64,000 nucleotides of DNA from Chloroflexota bacterium (GTDB taxonomy: Bacteria; Chloroflexota; Anaerolineae; Anaerolineales; DRMV01), in assembly GCA_011322445.1 (NCBI GenBank), contig DRMV01000048.1, forward strand, positions 109,539-173,538, in the 5' to 3' direction. Below the pieces are notes generated by a model. It searched no databases, had not been told where the DNA came from, and was given only the letters and a program-made list of their open reading frames with translations. A program made the translations under genes and the position numbers. Every line of letters starts with the position of its first letter. The stretch's first letter is position 1. Positions 38,773-47,338 of the stretch are shown one piece after another.

Positions 38773-39630
38773 TCAAGCGTGCTTCACGGGGATGATGGTC
38801 ACTTTTCGCCGCGGTTCGCGCCCCACGCTTTCAGTGGTCACCCGCGGGTCATCGCGCAGGGCAATGTGGATGATGCGGCGCTCGTTGGCAGGCATCGGCT
38901 CCATGGAAACCCGGCGACCGGTGCGGGCCGCCTGTTCGGCCATCCGCTTTGCCATGCGCCGCAGTTGCTCTTCGCGGCGCCTGCGGTAATGCTCAACATC
39001 CACAATCACCGTGACGGTACGCCCCAGTTCTTTGCCCACGATGAGGCGCGTAATGAACTGCAGGGCGTTGAGGCGCTCGGCACGCCGCCCAATGAGGATG
39101 CTGAGGTCATGGCCGCTGATGTCAACCAAGACCGGGGGGCGATGGCCTTTTTCAGCCTCGCCATAGCGAGCCGTGACTTCGGCGCGCACGCCCATTTTCT
39201 CCAGCAATTCGGCCACGGTTTCCTGCGCAACCCGCAAAGTGCGGTCGCCATCGGCAGCGGCTGCTGCAGGCCGCTTCGAGGGGGCAGCAGGCGCTTTACC
39301 TCGGGAAGATTTCCCACGGCGGCTGCGCGTCCGCTGCTGGGGCGGGCGGGCTTCCGAAGGTGCCGCCGGCCGGGGTTGGGGCGCCCGGCGAGCGGGCTGC
39401 GGTTGCGGCGCGGGTGCAGGCGCCGAAGGGGCTTCGGGCGGGGCTTTCACTACCAAACGCACCCGGGCATCTCGGTGCCCCAAGAGGCCGAACAACCCCC
39501 GCCCGCCGCGGTCAAGAATTTCGACTTCTACGGCTTCCAGCGGCAGGCCCAACTGGGCCAGACCTTTGGCTACGGCCTCGTCCACGGTCGGAGCAATCAC
39601 TTCCAAAGTCGTACGCGCTTGTTCGTGCAT
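38773..39630 (-). CDS. khpB: RNA-binding protein KhpB/Jag (SpoIIIJ-associated)
   Basis: 285 residues. The N-terminal Jag_N domain (residues 1-55, AVAKGLAQLGLPLEAVEVEIL and GLFGLLGHRDARVRL) is joined by a Pro/Ala/Arg-rich linker of about 75 residues to a KH domain (VLVDISGHDLSILIGRRAERLNALQFI, with the GxxG loop altered to IGRR) and an R3H domain (RRMAKRMAEQAARTGRRVSMEPMPANERRIIH). In Firmicutes KhpB pairs with KhpA as an RNA chaperone that affects cell elongation and division. It is the last gene of the rpmH-yidC operon, about 55 bp after yidC, and is followed by a terminator. Confidence 0.93.
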   Translation of the reverse strand: MHEQARTTLEVIAPTVDEAVAKGLAQLGLPLEAVEVEILDRGGRGLFGLLGHRDARVRLVVKAPPEAPSAPAPAPQPQPARRAPQPRPAAPSEARPPQQRTRSRRGKSSRGKAPAAPSKRPAAAAADGDRTLRVAQETVAELLEKMGVRAEVTARYGEAEKGHRPPVLVDISGHDLSILIGRRAERLNALQFITRLIVGKELGRTVTVIVDVEHYRRRREEQLRRMAKRMAEQAARTGRRVSMEPMPANERRIIHIALRDDPRVTTESVGREPRRKVTIIPVKHA

Positions 39631-39686
39631 AAGAGCCTCGCTTTCTCACAAAGTGCCGGTGGGCGGGCCAAGGGCCAGGCTTCCTG

Positions 39687-40442
39687 CTATCTGAAACTAA
39701 ATATCTTCTTCATATCCAGTTTGCCCATCATAGCGTATTGACCAATCGTTGCCAGGTTACTGATGAGGAAGTACAGCCCTAAACCCGAAGGGAATGTCAG
39801 TGTGAGGTAGAAGAGGAAAAGGGGCATGTAAATGGTCATCATCTGCCCCATCATCGCGCCCTGCTGCCCGCTGCCCGAGGTGGGCGTCATGATTTTCGAC
39901 TGGATGTAGGAAGTAATGCCGACCAGAATTGCCAACGTGGGAATACCAAAAGGAAGCCCCGGAATGTGCAGCCATTCGGGCCGCCCCAAATCCATCCACA
40001 GGAAGTGGCTGTTGAGCGGGATGAGTTTGGCAGTGTCGAAAATCGGGTAGATGTGATTGTGGAGGTCGATCAGTTCAATGGGAGCGTGCGCCAGCCCTTT
40101 GATGACGGCATAGTACAACCCGAAGAGCACCCCAAACTGCACCACCGTAGGCAGGCACGAGGCAAAGGGGTTGACGCCAAGTTCCTTGTAAAGGCGCATT
40201 TGCTCCTGCGCCAGTTTCTCTTTGTCGTTCTTGTATTTTTCCTGGATTTTCTTCCAGCGGGGGTCCTGCTGGAGTTTTTGCATTGCCTCCGCCCCCTCAA
40301 GTTGCTGCTTGGTGAGAGGGTACACCAACAAGCGGATGAGCAAGGTGAAGACAATGATCGCCAGGCCAAAATTGTGGCCTACCAGGTTGTAGATCCACAA
40401 CAGGCTGTTGAGCATGGGGTCAATGACAAGCGTATTCCACAT
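39687..40442 (-). CDS. yidC: Membrane protein insertase YidC/Oxa1
   Basis: 251 residues, the short Gram-positive type without the large periplasmic domain. Membrane segments are at about residues 12-45, 95-120, 165-190 and 205-235. The cytosolic loop KYKNDKEKLAQEQMRLYKELGVNPFASCLPTVVQFGVLFGLYYAV is the Oxa1 core. The hydrophilic-groove Arg is seen in TLLIRLLVYPLTKQQ. No lipobox precedes the first helix. It inserts membrane proteins with or without SecYEG. In this operon it follows a beta-propeller lipoprotein instead of directly following yidD. Confidence 0.95.
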   Translation of the reverse strand: MWNTLVIDPMLNSLLWIYNLVGHNFGLAIIVFTLLIRLLVYPLTKQQLEGAEAMQKLQQDPRWKKIQEKYKNDKEKLAQEQMRLYKELGVNPFASCLPTVVQFGVLFGLYYAVIKGLAHAPIELIDLHNHIYPIFDTAKLIPLNSHFLWMDLGRPEWLHIPGLPFGIPTLAILVGITSYIQSKIMTPTSGSGQQGAMMGQMMTIYMPLFLFYLTLTFPSGLGLYFLISNLATIGQYAMMGKLDMKKIFSFR

Positions 40443-40471
40443 AGTGCGTTCCGTTTCGCCTCAGAGGGGGA

Positions 40472-40491
40472 TAAAAAGCCGCCGCAGCGGC
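40472..40491 (-). terminator. Small hairpin with T5 between the lipoprotein gene and yidC
   Basis: GCCGC-N4-GCGGC (40478-40491) is followed on the minus strand by TTTTTAT. The stem is only 5 bp, so it is at most an attenuator or processing site between the lipoprotein gene and yidC. Confidence 0.5.
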
Positions 40492-40499
40492 ACACGGTG

Positions 40500-41600
40500 C
40501 TACTTCTGTTCCGTAGCCGTTTTGAGTGCAGCCTCGGCATCCTTTACCGAAAGCGTCCATTGGGTTTTCCCATCAGGCGTGAAGGCCAGCACCAGTTCAT
40601 CACCTTTGTAGGGAGCGACAAACACTAAGCCATCCCCCGCCACGGGCGAGGCATAAAGTTTGCCCTGCACCGTGTGCTGCCAGAGCGGCTTACCATCGGG
40701 CGTGAAGGCCAGCACGAGGTTGTTTTCGGTCGTGAAGTAAACCGTGCCATCCATCACAAGGGGGCGGCCTACAATCGCGCCATCGGGGCTTTCCGTCCAG
40801 GCAGTTTCGCCATCCTGGGCACGGAGTGCAAAAAACTTGCCAGTAATATCACCCACGTAGAGCATGCCGTCGGCATAAGCCGGCGCGCTCCAGACCCACC
40901 CCGCCGTTTTGGCCTTCCACAGCACTTTACCGTCCTCGGCGTTGAGGGCCACGACGTCGTTGGCAAAAGTGCCAACATAGAGCACCCCATCCACCAGCGT
41001 CGGCTGGGAAGCCAAAGCGCCGCCGAGGTCCACATCCCACACCAGCGAGCCATCGGCAGCGTTCACGGCATAGAGGTGGTGCCCCAGGGAAGGCACATAC
41101 AGGCGTGTGCCGTCAAAGGCCGGCGTTCCCCACAGGGGCTGCCCATCGGCCCGGAAGACCCACTTCTGATGGCCCTTCAAGTCCAGCGCGTAGAGGGAAC
41201 CATCGGCATTAGGGGCATAAATGGCATCTTGCGTTACCAGCGGCGAAGCCACATAATGGCTTTGAGCACCGCTGAATTTCCAGAGCAAGTCGCCCCCGGA
41301 AAGGCCGTAAAGCGCCCCGCTATAATCGCCCACAACCACCACACTATGGTCGGGGGCCACGGCCGGTGCAGCATAGGCACTGAACGATTTGCCTTCCCCA
41401 CGGAATGCCCAGCGAAAAACCCCGGTTTTGGCATTGAGGGCATACACCGCTGGGCCGGCAGCCACATACACCGTCTCTTCGTCCACACTGACGCCCGGCC
41501 AACTATTAGCCCCCAAACGGGAGCCACAAGCACTGAGCGCCAACACGGCAGCCAGGGACACAATCAGCAACAACCAGCGTTTCTTCAAATTTCTCTCCAT
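40500..41600 (-). CDS. PQQ-like beta-propeller lipoprotein (BamB-like) in the yidC operon
   Basis: 366 residues. A lipoprotein signal peptide ends LALSACGS, with the lipid-anchored Cys at about residue 25. Seven or eight blades follow with the PQQ_2 repeat pattern: VYVAAGPAVYALNAKTGVFRWAF, LYGLSGGDLLWKF, LYALDLKGHQKWVF, LYAVNAADGSLVWDV, VVALNAEDGKVLWKA, FFALRAQDGETAWTE. No PQQ-dehydrogenase catalytic residues are apparent, so a scaffold role as in BamB is more likely than an enzyme. It lies between yidD and yidC, 11 bp after yidD, suggesting a part in membrane or surface protein biogenesis (inference). Confidence 0.85.
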   Translation of the reverse strand: MERNLKKRWLLLIVSLAAVLALSACGSRLGANSWPGVSVDEETVYVAAGPAVYALNAKTGVFRWAFRGEGKSFSAYAAPAVAPDHSVVVVGDYSGALYGLSGGDLLWKFSGAQSHYVASPLVTQDAIYAPNADGSLYALDLKGHQKWVFRADGQPLWGTPAFDGTRLYVPSLGHHLYAVNAADGSLVWDVDLGGALASQPTLVDGVLYVGTFANDVVALNAEDGKVLWKAKTAGWVWSAPAYADGMLYVGDITGKFFALRAQDGETAWTESPDGAIVGRPLVMDGTVYFTTENNLVLAFTPDGKPLWQHTVQGKLYASPVAGDGLVFVAPYKGDELVLAFTPDGKTQWTLSVKDAEAALKTATEQK

Positions 41601-41610
41601 AAGGATACTC

Positions 41611-41937
41611 TTAGGGAACGGGGTCGTACCCGCCCGGGTTGAATGGATTGCAGCGCAACACCCGCCAGATCGCCATCAGCCCCCCCTTGATGACACCATA
41701 TTTGTAAATGGCCTCATAGCCATAATGCGAGCAGGTGGGGTAGAAGCGGCAAGTGTTGGGCGGCAAAGTCTTCGCCAAAGTCATTTGATACAGCCGCACC
41801 AACAACAACAGCGCCAGCCGCGGCCAATAGTTGGGGGTACGCGGCAAAGCTCCCAACGGCGAAGGGTCGGGGTTGGGAGGACGCAACGAGAAGTCAAAGG
41901 CCTCGTGGTCGTGCGGGTGCGTATGCGTATGGCTCAT
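41611..41937 (-). CDS. yidD: Membrane protein insertion efficiency factor YidD
   Basis: 108 residues. [32 protein letters not shown] and [25 protein letters not shown] are the whole YidD core, with the three conserved Cys. The N-terminal ~35 residues are an addition not seen in the usual 70-85 residue protein, opening with a His-rich stretch ([10 protein letters not shown]) that could bind metal. It overlaps rnpA by 4 bp, as is common. It acts at the membrane with YidC. Confidence 0.94.
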   Translation of the reverse strand: MSHTHTHPHDHEAFDFSLRPPNPDPSPLGALPRTPNYWPRLALLLLVRLYQMTLAKTLPPNTCRFYPTCSHYGYEAIYKYGVIKGGLMAIWRVLRCNPFNPGGYDPVP

Positions 41938-42302
41938 AAGGAATCCGACGAAGCGGCGTCGGGCTGGTCAGCAAGCAGTCCCGCCCGCTGCAACAGGCTC
42001 ACCACCGCAGCACGGATGGCGGCGAAAGGGGCATCGGCCATCGGCTTGCGGGCAATCAACATCAGGTCATAGCCTGGAGGCAAAAGCGGCACAAGGGGGC
42101 GCATAATTTCGCGCAAGCGGCGCTTGGCTCGGTTCCGTTGCACCGCCTTCCCCACGCTGCGGCCCGCCGCCACCCCCACGCGCACCTGTGGCAGGCCGTT
42201 GGGCGCCACAATCAATACGACCAGCGGGTGGGCGTAAGCCTTTCCTTCACGCCGCACCCGCTGAAAATCCGAGTTCTTCCTCAGGCGAAACCTGCGATTC
42301 AC
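41934..42302 (-). CDS. rnpA: Ribonuclease P protein component
   Basis: 122 residues from a GTG start at 42302. [19 protein letters not shown] opens the protein and [26 protein letters not shown] is the RNR signature that binds the P RNA and pre-tRNA leader. It is the protein subunit for tRNA 5' maturation. It lies 32 bp after rpmH and overlaps yidD by 4 bp, the standard arrangement. The P RNA gene is not in the window. Confidence 0.95.
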   Translation of the reverse strand: MNRRFRLRKNSDFQRVRREGKAYAHPLVVLIVAPNGLPQVRVGVAAGRSVGKAVQRNRAKRRLREIMRPLVPLLPPGYDLMLIARKPMADAPFAAIRAAVVSLLQRAGLLADQPDAASSDSL

Positions 42303-42334
42303 AGCATTGCCGCAGCCGGGCAGGCAGCCGACGC

Positions 42335-42511
42335 TTAGGCTTTCCAGTTGATCCGCTTGACGTGATTGTTCATTTTGACCGTCAGGCGATGGCGGCCCTT
42401 CAAACGGCGGCGCTTGAGCACCAACCGACCGCCCCGCGTGGCCATGCGGGCGCGGAAACCGTGCCGTCGCAGGCGACGGCGGATTTTAGGTTGATAAGTC
42501 CTCTTCGGCAT
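42335..42511 (-). CDS. rpmH: 50S ribosomal protein L34
   Basis: 58 residues from the ATG at 42511, with GGGAG about 5 bp upstream; an open frame further upstream is not used. [22 protein letters not shown] is the L34 signature. The C-terminus ([12 protein letters not shown]) makes it about 12 residues longer than the usual 44-47. It heads the rnpA-yidD-yidC-khpB operon and has a clear upstream promoter. dnaA, its usual divergent neighbour, is absent; a GNAT gene is there instead. Confidence 0.96.
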   Translation of the reverse strand: MPKRTYQPKIRRRLRRHGFRARMATRGGRLVLKRRRLKGRHRLTVKMNNHVKRINWKA

Positions 42512-42601
42512 CGTTCTCCCTCGCGACAAGATTTCAGCCCACAGGCTGAGAACAGGCAAACAAAAGCCTCCCCATCCAGGCGGATGGGGCAGTGCGGGGG
42601 G

Positions 42602-42630
42602 ATTATACCGCAACCTCGGCGTTTGGTCAA
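42602..42630 (-). promoter_or_regulatory. rpmH operon promoter, TTGACC-N17-TATAAT
   Basis: On the minus strand TTGACC (42630-42625) and a perfect TATAAT (42607-42602) are 17 bp apart, about 90 bp before the rpmH ATG. This is one of the strongest promoter matches in the window, as expected for a ribosomal protein/RNase P operon. Confidence 0.9.
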
Positions 42631-42638
42631 AGCAAAAA

Positions 42639-42647
42639 TGATATACT
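42639..42647 (+). promoter_or_regulatory. Extended -10 promoter of the GNAT gene, TGA-TATACT
   Basis: TG-n-TATACT lies about 31 bp before the GNAT start codon and back to back with the rpmH promoter. No -35 match is seen at normal distance. Confidence 0.6.
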
Positions 42648-42678
42648 TCACCCAACCCTCACCACCCAACACACGCTC

Positions 42679-43641
42679 ATGCCTTCCTCAAATCGCCCTC
42701 GTTGGATTGACCTCCGCCACGACCTTCCCGGCATTGCCGACCTGCTTTCCACGGCCTTTGCCGAGCGGCTGGACGAGGACGGCCACGCCGCCCTCCGTCA
42801 GTTGCGCCGCATCGCCCGCAGCCGCAGCGCCCAGCGCGCCTATGCCGCCCGTGAAATTCCCGGCGCGCCGCTTTATGGCTTCGTGTGGGAAGCCGATGGG
42901 CGCATCGTGGGCAACGTCAGCCTGATCCCTCTCCAGGCCAAACCCAAGCAATACCTGATTGTCAACGTCGCTGTGCATCCGGCCTACCGGCGGCAGGGCA
43001 TCGCCGCCGCGCTGATGCAGGCCACCCTCCGCCATGCCCGCCAGCGCGGGGCGCAGGCCGTGTGGCTTCAGGTGGAAACCTGGAACAAGGGCGCTATCGC
43101 CCTCTATCACCGTCTGGGCTTCACCGACCGCGACGTCGTAACCCTGTGGAAAGCCCAGCCCGATGCACAGGCCACCGCGCCCACCTTGCCGGGCATCCGC
43201 GTGCATTCCCGACTCACTCGCCGCAGGGAATGGCCGCAAGTGAAAGCATGGTTGCAGACCATCTATCCCGCGGAACGGGCATGGCACAGGCCGTTGGCTT
43301 CATGGCGAGGGCTGGCCCCCGGCTGGCGCGGCTTCGCGTGGCGCTTGTTGCACCCTTTGTCTTTCCGCATGTGGGTTGCTACCCGCTCAAAGCGGCTGCT
43401 GGGCACGGCAGCATGGCTTCCCACCGGCGGCTCGCCCACCGATGCTTTCCTGCTGGCCGCCCCTCCCGACCTGCCCCCTGCCGAAGTTGCCGCTCTCCTC
43501 GCCCCACTCCGCCGCCATGCCCCTCGCCCTCTGCGCGGCGAACTTCCCCAGGGCTTCCTCGCCGAAGGGTTGAGCGCCGCGGGTTTCGAGGCCAAGCGGC
43601 ATTTGCTGTGGATGAAATGGGCACCGCTTATAGAAAGTTAA
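42679..43641 (+). CDS. GNAT-family N-acetyltransferase
   Basis: 320 residues from the ATG at 42679. The N-terminal half is a GNAT domain: IVNVAVHPAYRRQGIAAALMQATLRHARQRG holds motif A (RxxGxA for the CoA pyrophosphate) and VETWNKGAIALYHRLGFTDRDVVTLWK motif B. The C-terminal ~140 residues are not recognised with certainty and may be a second, degenerate GNAT fold. The substrate is unknown. It occupies the place divergent from rpmH where dnaA normally lies. Confidence 0.85.
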   Translation: MPSSNRPRWIDLRHDLPGIADLLSTAFAERLDEDGHAALRQLRRIARSRSAQRAYAAREIPGAPLYGFVWEADGRIVGNVSLIPLQAKPKQYLIVNVAVHPAYRRQGIAAALMQATLRHARQRGAQAVWLQVETWNKGAIALYHRLGFTDRDVVTLWKAQPDAQATAPTLPGIRVHSRLTRRREWPQVKAWLQTIYPAERAWHRPLASWRGLAPGWRGFAWRLLHPLSFRMWVATRSKRLLGTAAWLPTGGSPTDAFLLAAPPDLPPAEVAALLAPLRRHAPRPLRGELPQGFLAEGLSAAGFEAKRHLLWMKWAPLIES

Positions 43642-43717
43642 CCCAGGCGTGCTACAATGAAAACAGACACAACCGGGCCGCTCCAACGGCCTTCCCCGCT
43701 ACCAAGGAGGCTTCCCC

Positions 43718-45106
43718 ATGCGCATCACCTTCCACGGCGCTGCCCGTACCGTCACTGGCTCTCGCCACCTGCTGGAAATCAACGGCAAACGTGTGTTACT
43801 GGACTGCGGCCTCTACCAGGGCCGCCGCAAGGAAACCTACGAGCGCAATCTGCATTTCGGCTTCGACCCGCGCAGCATCGACGCGGTGGTGCTTTCCCAC
43901 GCGCACATCGACCACAGCGGCAACCTGCCCCTCTTAGTCAAAAACGGCTATGAGGGGCCAATTTTTGCCACTTCGGCCACGGCGCACCTCGCCAACATCA
44001 TGCTGCTCGATTCCGGCCACATTCAGGAATCCGACGTCAAATACCTGAACAAAAAGCGCCGCCGCAAGGGCCTGCCGCCCGTAGACCCGCTCTACACCAT
44101 CGAAGACGCCGCCCGGGTAGCCGAACACTTCATCTCCATGCCCTACAACTACACTTTCGAAGTCGTGCCGGGCGTGCGCGCCAAATTCGTGGATGCCGGG
44201 CACATCCTCGGCTCGGCAGCCATCGTGCTCGACCTGGAAGAAAAGGGCCGCAAGGTGCGGCTCTGGTTTTCCGGCGACATTGGCCGCCGCCACATTCCCA
44301 TCCTGCGCGACCCGGTGCTGCCCGACCGCGCCGATTACCTGCTGATGGAATCCACCTACGGCGACAAGCCCCACCGCGACGTGCAGGAAGCCTTCCAGGA
44401 ACTGCGCGATGTCGTGCGGCGCACCGTCAAGCGCGGCGGCAAGGTCATCGTGCCTTCCTTTGCCGTTGGCCGCACCCAGGAACTCGTTTACGCCCTCCAC
44501 CGCATGATCGAAAGCGGCGATATTCCCGAAATTCCCATCATCGTCGATAGCCCCCTGGCCGTGAACGCCTCGGAAATCTATCACGCGCACCAGGAATGCT
44601 ACAATGAGGAAGCCCGCAAAATGCTGCTGCGGGGCGACGACGTCCTCGGCTTTGGGCGTGTGACCTATATCCGCTCGGTGGAAGATTCCAAAGCCCTCAA
44701 CGACCGCACCGACCCGATGGTCATCCTTTCGGCTTCGGGCATGGCCGAAACAGGGCGCATTCTGCACCACCTGAAAAACAACATCGGGAATCCGCTCAAC
44801 ACGGTGCTCATCGTGTCGTGGCAGGCGCCCTACACCTTAGGCCGCCGCCTGGCCGACCGCGAGCCGGTAGTGCGCATTTTCGGCGAGGAATATCGCGTGC
44901 GTGCCGAAGTCGCCACCATCAACGGCTTTTCGGCGCACGCCGGCCGCAACGCCCTCATCAATTATGCCCTGCGCCTCAAAGGGCAGGCCAAGCGGGTGTT
45001 CATCGTCCACGGCGAGCCGCGCGGCGCCGAGCCGCTCATCGAAGCCCTGCGCGAGCACGGCATGAAAGTGGAATACCCCAACCTGAACGACAGTTTCACC
45101 CTCTGA
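43718..45106 (+). CDS. Metallo-beta-lactamase / beta-CASP family RNA-processing nuclease
   Basis: 462 residues. LSHAHIDHSGNLP (about residues 53-65) is the HxHxDH zinc motif; VDAGHILGSAAIVLDL and FSGDIGRRHIPIL supply later ligands; ESTYGDKPHRD (motif A), VGRTQELVYALHRMI, LSASGMAETGRILHHLKNN and INGFSAHAGRNALINY (beta-CASP and RMMBL) follow in order. Family members cleave RNA as endonucleases or 5'-3' exonucleases. This is the CPSF73-like (YsxG/TTHA0252) type, not RNase J. AAGGAGG precedes the ATG, a TACAAT -10-like element lies at about 43662, and an intrinsic terminator follows. Confidence 0.93.
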   Translation: MRITFHGAARTVTGSRHLLEINGKRVLLDCGLYQGRRKETYERNLHFGFDPRSIDAVVLSHAHIDHSGNLPLLVKNGYEGPIFATSATAHLANIMLLDSGHIQESDVKYLNKKRRRKGLPPVDPLYTIEDAARVAEHFISMPYNYTFEVVPGVRAKFVDAGHILGSAAIVLDLEEKGRKVRLWFSGDIGRRHIPILRDPVLPDRADYLLMESTYGDKPHRDVQEAFQELRDVVRRTVKRGGKVIVPSFAVGRTQELVYALHRMIESGDIPEIPIIVDSPLAVNASEIYHAHQECYNEEARKMLLRGDDVLGFGRVTYIRSVEDSKALNDRTDPMVILSASGMAETGRILHHLKNNIGNPLNTVLIVSWQAPYTLGRRLADREPVVRIFGEEYRVRAEVATINGFSAHAGRNALINYALRLKGQAKRVFIVHGEPRGAEPLIEALREHGMKVEYPNLNDSFTL

Positions 45107-45110
45107 AAAA

Positions 45111-45142
45111 GCAGCAGCCATCGCCAGGATGGCTGTTGTTTT
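45111..45142 (+). terminator. Intrinsic terminator after the beta-CASP nuclease gene
   Basis: A stem of at least 8 perfect pairs (CAGCCATC 45115-45122 with GATGGCTG 45128-45135), extended by further G-U and A-T pairs, is followed by TTGTTTT. It lies 5 bp after the stop. Confidence 0.85.
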
Positions 45143-45167
45143 CCCAATCCCCTCATCGGAGGTTCGT

Positions 45168-46487
45168 ATGTCTCCCATTCGCACCATCATCATGGGCGCC
45201 GCGGGGCGCGATTTCCACAACTTCAACGTTTTCTTCCGCGACAACCCCGACTACGAAGTCGTGGCCTTCACCGCGACTCAGATTCCCAACATCGAAGGCC
45301 GCACCTACCCGCCCGAACTGGCAGGCAAGCAGTACCCCAAAGGCATCCCGATTTACCCGGAAAGCGAACTGTCACGCCTTATCAAGGAACTCAAGGTTGA
45401 CCAGGTGGTCTTCGCTTACAGCGACGTGCCCCACGAGTATGTGATGCACAAAGCCTCGGAAGTCATCGCCGCCGGGGCCGATTTCCGGCTGATGGGGCTG
45501 GAAAGCACCTTAGTCGAGTCGTCCAAGCCGGTGGTTTCCATCGGCGCGGTGCGCACCGGCTGCGGCAAAAGCCAGACCACACGACGGGTTTCCCTGATTT
45601 TGCGCGACATGGGCTACAAAGTCGCCGTCATCCGCCACCCCATGCCCTACGGCAACCTGGCCGAGCAGGCCGTGCAGCGCTTCGCCACTTACGAAGACCT
45701 GGACAAGTACAAGTGCACCATCGAAGAGCGCGAGGAATACGAACCGCACTTAGACAACGGCATGATCGTCTTCGCCGGCGTGGACTACGAAGCCATTTTG
45801 CGCCAGGCCGAGAAAGAGGCCGACATCATCCTCTGGGACGGCGGCAACAACGACATCCCGTTCTACAAGAGCGATTTTCACATCGTGGTGGCCGACCCGC
45901 ACCGCCCCGGTCACGAGATGAAGTATCACCCCGGCGAAGCCAACGCCCGCATGGCCGACCTCTTCATCATCAACAAGGTCGATACCGCCGACCCCGACGC
46001 GGTGCTGGAAGTGCGCGAGAACCTGCACGCCCTCAACCCCGACGCGCCGATCCTGGAAGCCGCCTCGCCCATCTTCGTGGACGACCCGGCGGCCATCCGC
46101 GGCAAGCGGGTGCTGGTGGTGGAAGACGGTCCCACCCTGACCCACGGCGGCATGGCCTACGGCGCGGGCTGGGTAGCGGCCAAGCGCTTCGGTGCGGCGG
46201 AAATCGTGGACCCGCGCCCCTACGCGGTCGGCTCGATCCGCGACACCTACGCCAAATACCCCACCACGGGCGCGGTGCTGCCCGCGATGGGCTACGGCGA
46301 AACCCAAATCCGCGAACTGGAAGAAACCATCAACAGCGCCGATGCCGACCTGGTGATCATCGGCACGCCAATTGACCTGCGGCGCGTGATGAAAATCGAC
46401 AAGCCCAGCGACCGCGTGCGCTACGAATTGCAGGTCATCGGCACGCCGACGCTGGAAGACCTGCTGAAAGAGCGCTTCGGCCACTAA
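45168..46487 (+). CDS. Cyclic 2,3-diphosphoglycerate synthetase-like P-loop protein
   Basis: 439 residues from the ATG at 45168 (GGAGG upstream). The N-terminal ~120 residues form a Rossmann-like domain (IIMGAAGRDFHNFNVFFRDN). GAVRTGCGKSQTTRRVSLIL (about residues 126-145) is the P-loop; LWDGGNNDIPFYKSDFHIVVADP and FIINKVDTADPD are the Walker B and NKxD-like segments. This architecture is that of cyclic 2,3-diphosphoglycerate synthetase, known from methanogens, and of related bacterial GTPase-like proteins. Bacterial members are mostly untested, so a thermoprotectant role is only a possibility. It has its own terminator. Confidence 0.85.
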   Translation: MSPIRTIIMGAAGRDFHNFNVFFRDNPDYEVVAFTATQIPNIEGRTYPPELAGKQYPKGIPIYPESELSRLIKELKVDQVVFAYSDVPHEYVMHKASEVIAAGADFRLMGLESTLVESSKPVVSIGAVRTGCGKSQTTRRVSLILRDMGYKVAVIRHPMPYGNLAEQAVQRFATYEDLDKYKCTIEEREEYEPHLDNGMIVFAGVDYEAILRQAEKEADIILWDGGNNDIPFYKSDFHIVVADPHRPGHEMKYHPGEANARMADLFIINKVDTADPDAVLEVRENLHALNPDAPILEAASPIFVDDPAAIRGKRVLVVEDGPTLTHGGMAYGAGWVAAKRFGAAEIVDPRPYAVGSIRDTYAKYPTTGAVLPAMGYGETQIRELEETINSADADLVIIGTPIDLRRVMKIDKPSDRVRYELQVIGTPTLEDLLKERFGH

Positions 46488-46528
46488 CCCACCTTTATTA
46501 AACCCTCTCTCGAAATTCCTGGCTCGAC

Positions 46529-46578
46529 GGCTTGCTCCTCACCTTTCCAACCAAGACGGGGAGCAAGCCTTTGTTTGT
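46529..46578 (+). terminator. Terminator after the cDPG-synthetase-like gene
   Basis: A 10-bp perfect stem (46529-46538 with 46560-46569) with a 21-nt loop is followed by TTTGTTTGT. It lies about 40 bp after the stop. Confidence 0.75.
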
Positions 46579-46800
46579 CCAGAGTGCACGCAAAATCTGT
46601 AGAAACGTCCGTCAGATGGTGAAAACGCCCTCTCCCCTCAAGCCGCCCGCTGAGCGAAGTCGAAGGGGTGTGGCTTTCTCGCCTCTCCCCGGAGGAGGAA
46701 AAAAGGCGAGCGTCGCGAGCCAAAGGGGGGTAAAGGCGAAACAACGCTTCTACGACATTTGCCGCACCCGTTTGTCCATCGCCTTTCTTTATGTGAGTTT
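46579..46800. other. Intergenic region with CTGAGCGAAGTCGAAGG-type repeat
   Basis: The stretch between the terminator and the mscL promoter contains no convincing gene. It includes CGCTGAGCGAAGTCGAAGGG (from 46649), a motif that resembles the dispersed repeats at 38600 and 57614, and GCGAGCGTCGCGAGCC-like sequence. A short hydrophilic open frame here has no coding features. Confidence 0.55.
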
Positions 46801-46805
46801 TTTCA

Positions 46806-46814
46806 TGTTAGAAT
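46806..46814 (+). promoter_or_regulatory. Extended -10 promoter of mscL, TGT-TAGAAT
   Basis: TG-n-TAGAAT lies about 88 bp upstream of the mscL ATG and downstream of a T-rich stretch. No -35 match is seen at 17 bp, typical of extended -10 promoters. Confidence 0.55.
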
Positions 46815-46902
46815 GAAGCCGCCCCCTCACGGGAAAGCATTACACCGTACACAAAGCACAAAGTCTTGGGGGCTATTTTATCCGCTCGCAAGGAGGAAAA
46901 CG

Positions 46903-47310
46903 ATGAATATGTGGCAAGAATTCAAGGCTTTCGTCGCACGCGGCAACGTCATCGACATGGCTGTAGGTATTGTCATCGGGGCAGCGTTTGGCAAAATCGT
47001 CAGTTCCTTTGTCAACGACATCCTCATGCCCCCCATTGGCCTGGCGTTGGGAGGTATGGATTTTTCCAACCTTGCCATCACCCTCAAAGCCGCCAGCGGC
47101 GACACACCCGCCGTCGTATTACGTTACGGCAATTTCATCCAAACTACGGTCGATTTTCTTATCATCGCTTTAGCCATTTTCCTGATGATCAAAGGACTCA
47201 ACGCCCTCAAACAGCCGGGAGAAGCCCCTGAAGAGGAAACCCCCGCGCCACCTCCCCCAGAAGTCGCTCTTTTGGAAGAAATCCGCGACTTGTTGAAACA
47301 ACAGCGCTAA
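46903..47310 (+). CDS. mscL: Large-conductance mechanosensitive channel
   Basis: 135 residues from the ATG at 46903, with a strong AAGGAGG ribosome binding site. [44 protein letters not shown] contains the N-terminal S1 helix and the pore-lining TM1 with the Gly/Ala packing motif; [20 protein letters not shown] is TM2. An acidic/Pro-rich linker and the C-terminal bundle helix ([15 protein letters not shown]) end the protein. The pentamer opens under membrane tension during osmotic downshock. era follows 28 bp later. Confidence 0.96.
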   Translation: MNMWQEFKAFVARGNVIDMAVGIVIGAAFGKIVSSFVNDILMPPIGLALGGMDFSNLAITLKAASGDTPAVVLRYGNFIQTTVDFLIIALAIFLMIKGLNALKQPGEAPEEETPAPPPPEVALLEEIRDLLKQQR

Positions 47311-47338
47311 AAACTTCTTCTCACACAAAGGGTAAACC

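Noticed and set aside
42512..42678. Possible oriC beside rpmH
   Set aside because: No DnaA box cluster and no dnaA or dnaN are visible; the region is filled by two back-to-back promoters.
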